Source: an uncultured Bacilli bacterium
Lineage (GTDB): Bacteria; Bacillota_I; Bacilli_A; RF39; UBA660
Assembly: GCA_944363695.1 (NCBI GenBank)
Contig: CALVUW010000037.1
Location: forward strand, 1 to 10,168
Direction of reading: 5' to 3'
DNA length: 10,168 bases
Shown piece after piece: positions 6,566 to 10,168 of this stretch (the first letter of the stretch is position 1; each line of letters opens with the position of its first letter). The notes below the pieces were generated by a model, which saw nothing but the letters and a program-made list of their open reading frames with translations, made no database searches and was not told the DNA's origin. The translations under genes were made by a program, and so were the position numbers.

Positions 6566-7432
6566 ATGATGCAAGAACCACAACCACACATGACAAGAGA
6601 AATATATAGAAAAACGAAAAAGAAAAAAAAATTACGTCTTAAAAAAGGCGCTTTTGTTCTGTTGTTTGTCATATTTTTATCATTATTTATTTTCTCAGGT
6701 TATCAATTATTAAAATGGCATCAAGATAATCAAAAAATTAAAACGATAACAGATGATATTAATGAAGCAATTACCGTGGTCGAACATGATAATGAAGGTG
6801 AACTAATCAATCCACCAGAAAATAAAGAAAGTGATTATTGGAGTTATATTAAAGTACCATTTCTAGAAGTAGATTTTACTCAATTACTACAAAAAAATAG
6901 TGATACCGTTGCTTTCATTCACGTAGAAAACACCAATATTAATTATCCGGTTGTGCAAGCTAGTGATAATAGTTATTATTTAACTCATGCATTTGATAAG
7001 AGTAGAAATGATGCTGGTTGGGTTTATCTAGACTATCGAAATCAGCTAGATGTGTTAGATGATAATACCATTATTTATGGTCATGGACGACTTGATACAA
7101 CGGTATTTGGTTCGCTAAAAAACGCCTTAACAAAAAGCTGGCAATCTAACAAAGATAACTATATCGTTCGACTATCTACTCCTACTAGCAACATGGTCTT
7201 TCAGATATTCTCAGTTTATACAATAGAAGCAGAAAGTTATTATATTCGTACAACCTTTACCACTCCAGAAGAAAAAGAAAAATGGTTACAGACTATGAAA
7301 GAACGCAACGTAGCGCCTATTGATACAGAGGTTAATGTTAATGATAAAATCATTACCCTATCTACCTGTCAAAATAATAGTGGTGGTCGCATTGTGGTCC
7401 AAGCAAAACTAATTAAACAAGAAGCAAGATAA
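6566..7432 (+). CDS. srtB: Class B sortase
   Basis: This 288-residue membrane-bound transpeptidase should attach surface proteins to the peptidoglycan. A Lys/Arg-rich cytoplasmic tail (residues about 11-27) is followed by one membrane segment (29-47), a helical stalk, and an extracellular sortase domain from about residue 90. The catalytic set is visible: H173 in IIYGHG, C268 in ITLSTC, and R275 in GGRIVVQAK. The inserted helix with EEKEKW before the TLSTC strand and the N-terminal helical extension match class B rather than class A. Two consecutive ATGs (6566, 6569) could start translation; AGAGGG is 5 and 8 bases upstream, favouring the second slightly. No protein with a recognisable sorting signal lies in the window, so its substrate is elsewhere. 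It has its own promoter and ends in the shared terminator at 7431-7460. Confidence 0.9.
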   Translation: MMQEPQPHMTREIYRKTKKKKKLRLKKGAFVLLFVIFLSLFIFSGYQLLKWHQDNQKIKTITDDINEAITVVEHDNEGELINPPENKESDYWSYIKVPFLEVDFTQLLQKNSDTVAFIHVENTNINYPVVQASDNSYYLTHAFDKSRNDAGWVYLDYRNQLDVLDDNTIIYGHGRLDTTVFGSLKNALTKSWQSNKDNYIVRLSTPTSNMVFQIFSVYTIEAESYYIRTTFTTPEEKEKWLQTMKERNVAPIDTEVNVNDKIITLSTCQNNSGGRIVVQAKLIKQEAR

Positions 7433-7460
7433 AAAGAATAGTTTAAAACTACTCTTTTTT
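7431..7460. terminator. Bidirectional terminator between convergent sortase and ABC-F genes
   Basis: The arms AAAAAGA-A-TAGT (7431-7442) and ACTA-C-TCTTTTT (7448-7459) pair apart from one A/C mismatch around an AT-rich loop. T-runs follow on the plus strand and, read in reverse, on the minus strand. The hairpin overlaps the stop codons of both convergent genes. Confidence 0.8.
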
Positions 7461-9042
7461 ATTTAGTTTGATAATATTCATCAAATGTTAATCTTCTATC
7501 TTTAATTGTACCATCTGGTAAAATCTCAATAATACGATTAGCAACAGTTTGATTTAGTTCATGGTCACGACTGGTCATAATAAGTTCTCCTTGAAAGTTT
7601 TCTAATCCTTTATTTAGAGACGTTATACTTTCCAAGTCCAAATGGTTGGTCGGCTCATCTAACAGTAAGAAATTAGGCGCTTCCAACATACATTTACTTA
7701 ACATACACCGAGCTTTCTCTCCACCAGATAACACACTTACTTTTTTAAAGACATCTTCTCCAGAAAAAAGCATTCTTCCTAGGAAGCCACGCAATAATGT
7801 TTCATCATCAATCTTATAATATTGGCCAATCCATTCCATGATTGTCTGATCTTTTTCAAAATAAGTACTATTATCTTGTGGCAAGTAACTAGGTACAATG
7901 GTCTTACCAAATAACACTTGCCCTTTATCAAATTTTTCCACACCAGCTAATACATTTAGTAACGTCGTCTTAGCCAAATCACTATCTGAGACCAAAGCAA
8001 TTTTATCACCTTTCAACACCGTAAATGATATTTTATTCAAAACTCTTTTGCCATCAACTTCTTTTACTAAATTTTCCACTTGTAAGATCTCTTTACCAGC
8101 TGGCTTTTCTATTTTGAAATCAATAAATGGATATTTACGCGAAGAAGGAACAATTTCATCTAATACAATCTTATCTAGCATCTTTTTTCTAGAAGTCGCT
8201 TGTTTACTTTTGGAAGCATTCGCAGAAAATCGAGCAATAAAATCTTGGAGTTCCTTTATTTTTTCTTCCTTTTTCTTATTAGCTTCTTTCATTTGTTTTA
8301 AAGCCAATTGACTAGATTGATACCAGAAATCATAATTACCAATATAAATTTTGATTTTACCATAGTCAATATCTACAATATGAGTACATACTTTATTTAA
8401 AAAATAACGATCGTGGGAAACAACAATAACCGTATTCGTAAAATTAATTAAAAACTCTTCTAACCAACTAATAGCTTCTAAATCTAGACTGTTTGTCGGT
8501 TCATCTAATAACAAGATATCAGGATTACCAAATAAACTAGAAGCAAGAAGCACTTTTACACGCATTTTCATAGGGATTTCTTTCATCAATTTTTGATGAT
8601 ACTCTTCGCCAATTCCAAGATTAGAAAGTAACATGGCAGCATCACTTTCGGCATTCCAGCCATCTAAATCCATAAACTCAGCTTCTAAATCAGCTAAACG
8701 GTAACCATCAGCTTCGCTAAATGTTTCATGGCTATATAATTCTTCTTTTTCCTTCATAATAGAATATAGTTTTTCATTTCCCATAATAACAACATCTAGT
8801 ACCTTTTGCTCATCATAAGCATAATGATCTTGTTTTAAAATAGAAACACGTTCCCCTTTACTGATGATAATCTCGCCACTCGTTGTTTCTAATTCACCGG
8901 TTAGTAACTTTAAAAACGTACTCTTACCCGCTCCATTGGCACCAATCAATCCATAACAATTCCCAGAAGTAAATTTTAAATTAACATTTTCAAATAAAGT
9001 TTGTTTACCAAACCGTAATGTTACGTTATTAACTTGAATCAT
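7459..9042 (-). CDS. ykpA: ABC-F family ATPase, YkpA/YbiT type
   Basis: This 527-residue soluble protein has two ABC domains and no membrane segments, and is close in layout to YkpA/YbiT. ABC-F proteins bind the ribosome near the E site and act on stalled or initiating ribosomes; some confer antibiotic resistance, which is not indicated here. NBD1 (about 1-240) has Walker A GANGAGKST (34-42), Walker B ILLLDE with E181, and H210. NBD2 (about 318-527) has LSGGE (438-442), Walker B with E463, and the usual PTNHLDL. The basic linker (about 245-305, RFSANASKSKQATSRKK) is typical. NBD1 lacks an LSGGE signature (EIPMKMR at 155-161), NBD2 Walker A is reduced to VSDSDLAKTT (351-360), and the H-loop histidine is R492. 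One composite ATP site is therefore intact and the other degenerate. ATG start with AAAGGAAA about 8 bases upstream. Confidence 0.9.
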   Translation of the reverse strand: MIQVNNVTLRFGKQTLFENVNLKFTSGNCYGLIGANGAGKSTFLKLLTGELETTSGEIIISKGERVSILKQDHYAYDEQKVLDVVIMGNEKLYSIMKEKEELYSHETFSEADGYRLADLEAEFMDLDGWNAESDAAMLLSNLGIGEEYHQKLMKEIPMKMRVKVLLASSLFGNPDILLLDEPTNSLDLEAISWLEEFLINFTNTVIVVSHDRYFLNKVCTHIVDIDYGKIKIYIGNYDFWYQSSQLALKQMKEANKKKEEKIKELQDFIARFSANASKSKQATSRKKMLDKIVLDEIVPSSRKYPFIDFKIEKPAGKEILQVENLVKEVDGKRVLNKISFTVLKGDKIALVSDSDLAKTTLLNVLAGVEKFDKGQVLFGKTIVPSYLPQDNSTYFEKDQTIMEWIGQYYKIDDETLLRGFLGRMLFSGEDVFKKVSVLSGGEKARCMLSKCMLEAPNFLLLDEPTNHLDLESITSLNKGLENFQGELIMTSRDHELNQTVANRIIEILPDGTIKDRRLTFDEYYQTK

Positions 9043-9060
9043 GTTATCACTTTCCTTTAC

Positions 9061-9076
9061 AAACTATTGATAGTTT
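9061..9076. repeat. Perfect 7-bp inverted repeat upstream of the ABC-F gene
   Basis: AAACTAT (9061-9067) and ATAGTTT (9070-9076) form a palindrome with a TG centre, 18 bases before the ABC-F start and next to its ribosome binding site. It could be an operator or a leader hairpin. On the minus strand TTGTTT-17-TAAACT (9098-9070) is a poor candidate promoter whose -10 overlaps the palindrome. Confidence 0.45.
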
Positions 9077-9090
9077 ACACTAAACCCAGC

Positions 9091-9117
9091 AAAAAAACAA
9101 CCACCTTCTAACTGGCT
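9091..9117 (-). terminator. Weak terminator after the repeat-protein gene
   Basis: On the minus strand AGCCA (9117-9113) can pair with TGGTT (9103-9099, one G-U), followed by G and seven Ts (9097-9091). The stem is only 5 bp with a 9-base loop, but the position just after the upstream stop codon and the T7 tract favour a terminator. Confidence 0.4.
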
Positions 9118-9127
9118 TCGATTTATC

Positions 9128-10168
9128 TCATTGTAAAATGAAAGGATTATTTTTGGTACCTTCTCCTCCCATGATGACAATATTTGCCTTTAAATTTAGA
9201 GCAGGTTTAATACCATAATTATAACTTGGTGGCGTATAATATGTAGTACCATCATTGCTAACTACATATACAATGGAAGAATCACGTGGATTTATTGTCC
9301 AATAAGCCACATTGGAATTCAAAGTGGCAAAATGTCCCGATAGCAACTCCCCCAAACGCAGTAATCCAACTGGAACAGTAGCTGTATTAGCAGTCAGATC
9401 CTTTCCTGTTGTGCTACTATACTTAGCCAATCGATAACTTTCTTCGGGGCCTACCGTTCCTAAATACCAAGTGGTATTTGCTTCTATCATATTTCTATCA
9501 TTAGCTCCTACATAACTAGCTAAATAGTCTCCATTTAAAAATGTTCCAATTGTATTATTACTGGAATAATTAACATTGTTTCCAAAAGCACTCGTAATAA
9601 AACTTCCACCACTTTTTAGAGGTTCAGCACTGGTTATTTTGGTTAAGCCACTTGTTTCATGACTTACTATCCGGTATAGATTATTTTCTCCTGTTCCAAA
9701 GCGAATATATTCTCCACTATATCTCGTACTAAGTAATGTACCTGATACATTATTATCCCTGTCTCCTACTAAACGATAAGGAGTGCTTTCTGTTCCTTCT
9801 CCGCTCATAATTCTTATATTTGCTTGTAAATTAATAGATGGCCTAATTCCATATAAAACGGAAGCATTACTCAATTCACCTTTTCCAGTACCGTCGATTT
9901 TGTAAATATAGATAGTATTATATGGGCTTAACGTCCACCAATCAAGCTCATGATTTAAATAACCATGGCTATAATCTGTTCCACTATAACTCATCGTATA
10001 TTCATAAATATTTAATAATCCTACCGCAGCTTCTACCATCGTTGTCTTAGGTGGTTTTGATGTATCTTCTGTCATCGTCGCATTCCAAGTACTATCCATC
10101 TTGATAAATTTCTCAGGCTCTCTTAAGTTTCCTAAAAAGCCATCAACAGAAGTATCATTTAACCAGGC
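9128..10168 (-). CDS. Secreted-type protein with two tandem ~212-residue repeats (5' end outside the window)
   Basis: The reading frame is open to the right edge: 23 further codons precede the internal ATG at 10099 without a stop and without a credible start, so the gene is cut at its 5' end. The 346 visible residues hold two copies of one unit. Each has a FLN/WLN-containing segment, a VGLL segment, a WWTLSP or YWTINP motif, a YGIRPSINL or YGIKPALNL motif, and an end of the form IMxGEGTxxxPFxL. Equivalent ends are 212 residues apart. This pattern occurs in uncharacterised extracellular proteins of gut Bacillota (DUF6273-like, from memory). There are many Ser, Thr, Tyr and Asn residues and no cysteines, as expected outside the cell. 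The protein ends right after the repeat (FILQ), with no sorting signal or membrane anchor, so it is not a sortase substrate by its C terminus. The N terminus and its signal are not visible. Confidence 0.75.
   Translation of the reverse strand, partial: AWLNDTSVDGFLGNLREPEKFIKMDSTWNATMTEDTSKPPKTTMVEAAVGLLNIYEYTMSYSGTDYSHGYLNHELDWWTLSPYNTIYIYKIDGTGKGELSNASVLYGIRPSINLQANIRIMSGEGTESTPYRLVGDRDNNVSGTLLSTRYSGEYIRFGTGENNLYRIVSHETSGLTKITSAEPLKSGGSFITSAFGNNVNYSSNNTIGTFLNGDYLASYVGANDRNMIEANTTWYLGTVGPEESYRLAKYSSTTGKDLTANTATVPVGLLRLGELLSGHFATLNSNVAYWTINPRDSSIVYVVSNDGTTYYTPPSYNYGIKPALNLKANIVIMGGEGTKNNPFILQ

Noticed and set aside
7898..8311. Plus-strand reading frame of 137 codons
   Set aside because: It is antisense to the ABC-F gene over its linker and NBD2 start; the Phe/Ser-rich composition mirrors the Lys/Glu-rich sense strand.
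7459..9042. The ABC-F gene as an antibiotic resistance determinant or a pseudogene
   Set aside because: It aligns with the housekeeping YkpA/YbiT type and not with Msr, Vga or Lsa types. The frame is full length and one ATP site is intact, so decay is not supported.
10099..10168. ATG at 10097-10099 as the true start of the repeat protein
   Set aside because: The frame stays open to the window edge, the upstream codons match the equivalent part of the second repeat, and no ribosome binding site precedes this ATG.

Overview
The window comes from a low-GC (about one third G+C) Gram-positive bacterium of the Bacillota, most likely a gut-type anaerobe near the Erysipelotrichia or deep-branching Bacilli. 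The grounds are a class B sortase, a YkpA-type ABC-F protein, AGGAGG-type ribosome binding sites and the AT-rich codon use. TGA is a stop codon here (it ends the two genes starting at 3612 and 4517), so this is not a code-4 mollicute. Placement below phylum is inference.

Layout. At 1-32 is the 3' end of a tRNA (probably Gly), followed by a terminator hairpin that also faces the minus-strand genes. From 3483 down to 160 four closely spaced minus-strand genes follow: a membrane-anchored thioredoxin-like protein, a small PH-domain protein, an unrecognised membrane-anchored extracytoplasmic protein, and a YjbR plus EVE-like protein. A hairpin with a T-rich tail and a possible second promoter lie between the second and third, so this may be two transcription units. 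From 3612 to 6531 three plus-strand genes overlap by ATGA. They encode two paralogous cysteine-bearing proteins of the 2-hydroxyacyl-CoA dehydratase/DUF2229 superfamily and a BadF/HgdC-type Fe-S ATPase activase. A class B sortase (6566-7432) follows with its own extended -10 promoter. A bidirectional terminator at 7431-7460 separates it from a convergent ABC-F gene (7459-9042, minus). Upstream of that, on the same strand, a secreted-looking protein with two tandem repeats runs off the right edge.

How the genes fit together. The plus-strand trio is the most interesting system. The activase has both canonical cluster cysteines and ATPase motifs, and its two partners carry matching cysteine triads and the same C-terminal motif. 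This suggests an ATP-driven electron-transfer machine acting on a pseudo-symmetric Fe-S heterodimer. No acyl-CoA metabolic gene lies nearby, so the substrate is unknown. The other genes look like envelope maintenance (thioredoxin-like protein, sortase, repeat protein) and translation or nucleic-acid housekeeping (ABC-F, YjbR-EVE). No gene-free stretch exceeds 300 bases. I saw no CRISPR array, insertion sequence, integrase, phage gene or replication origin.
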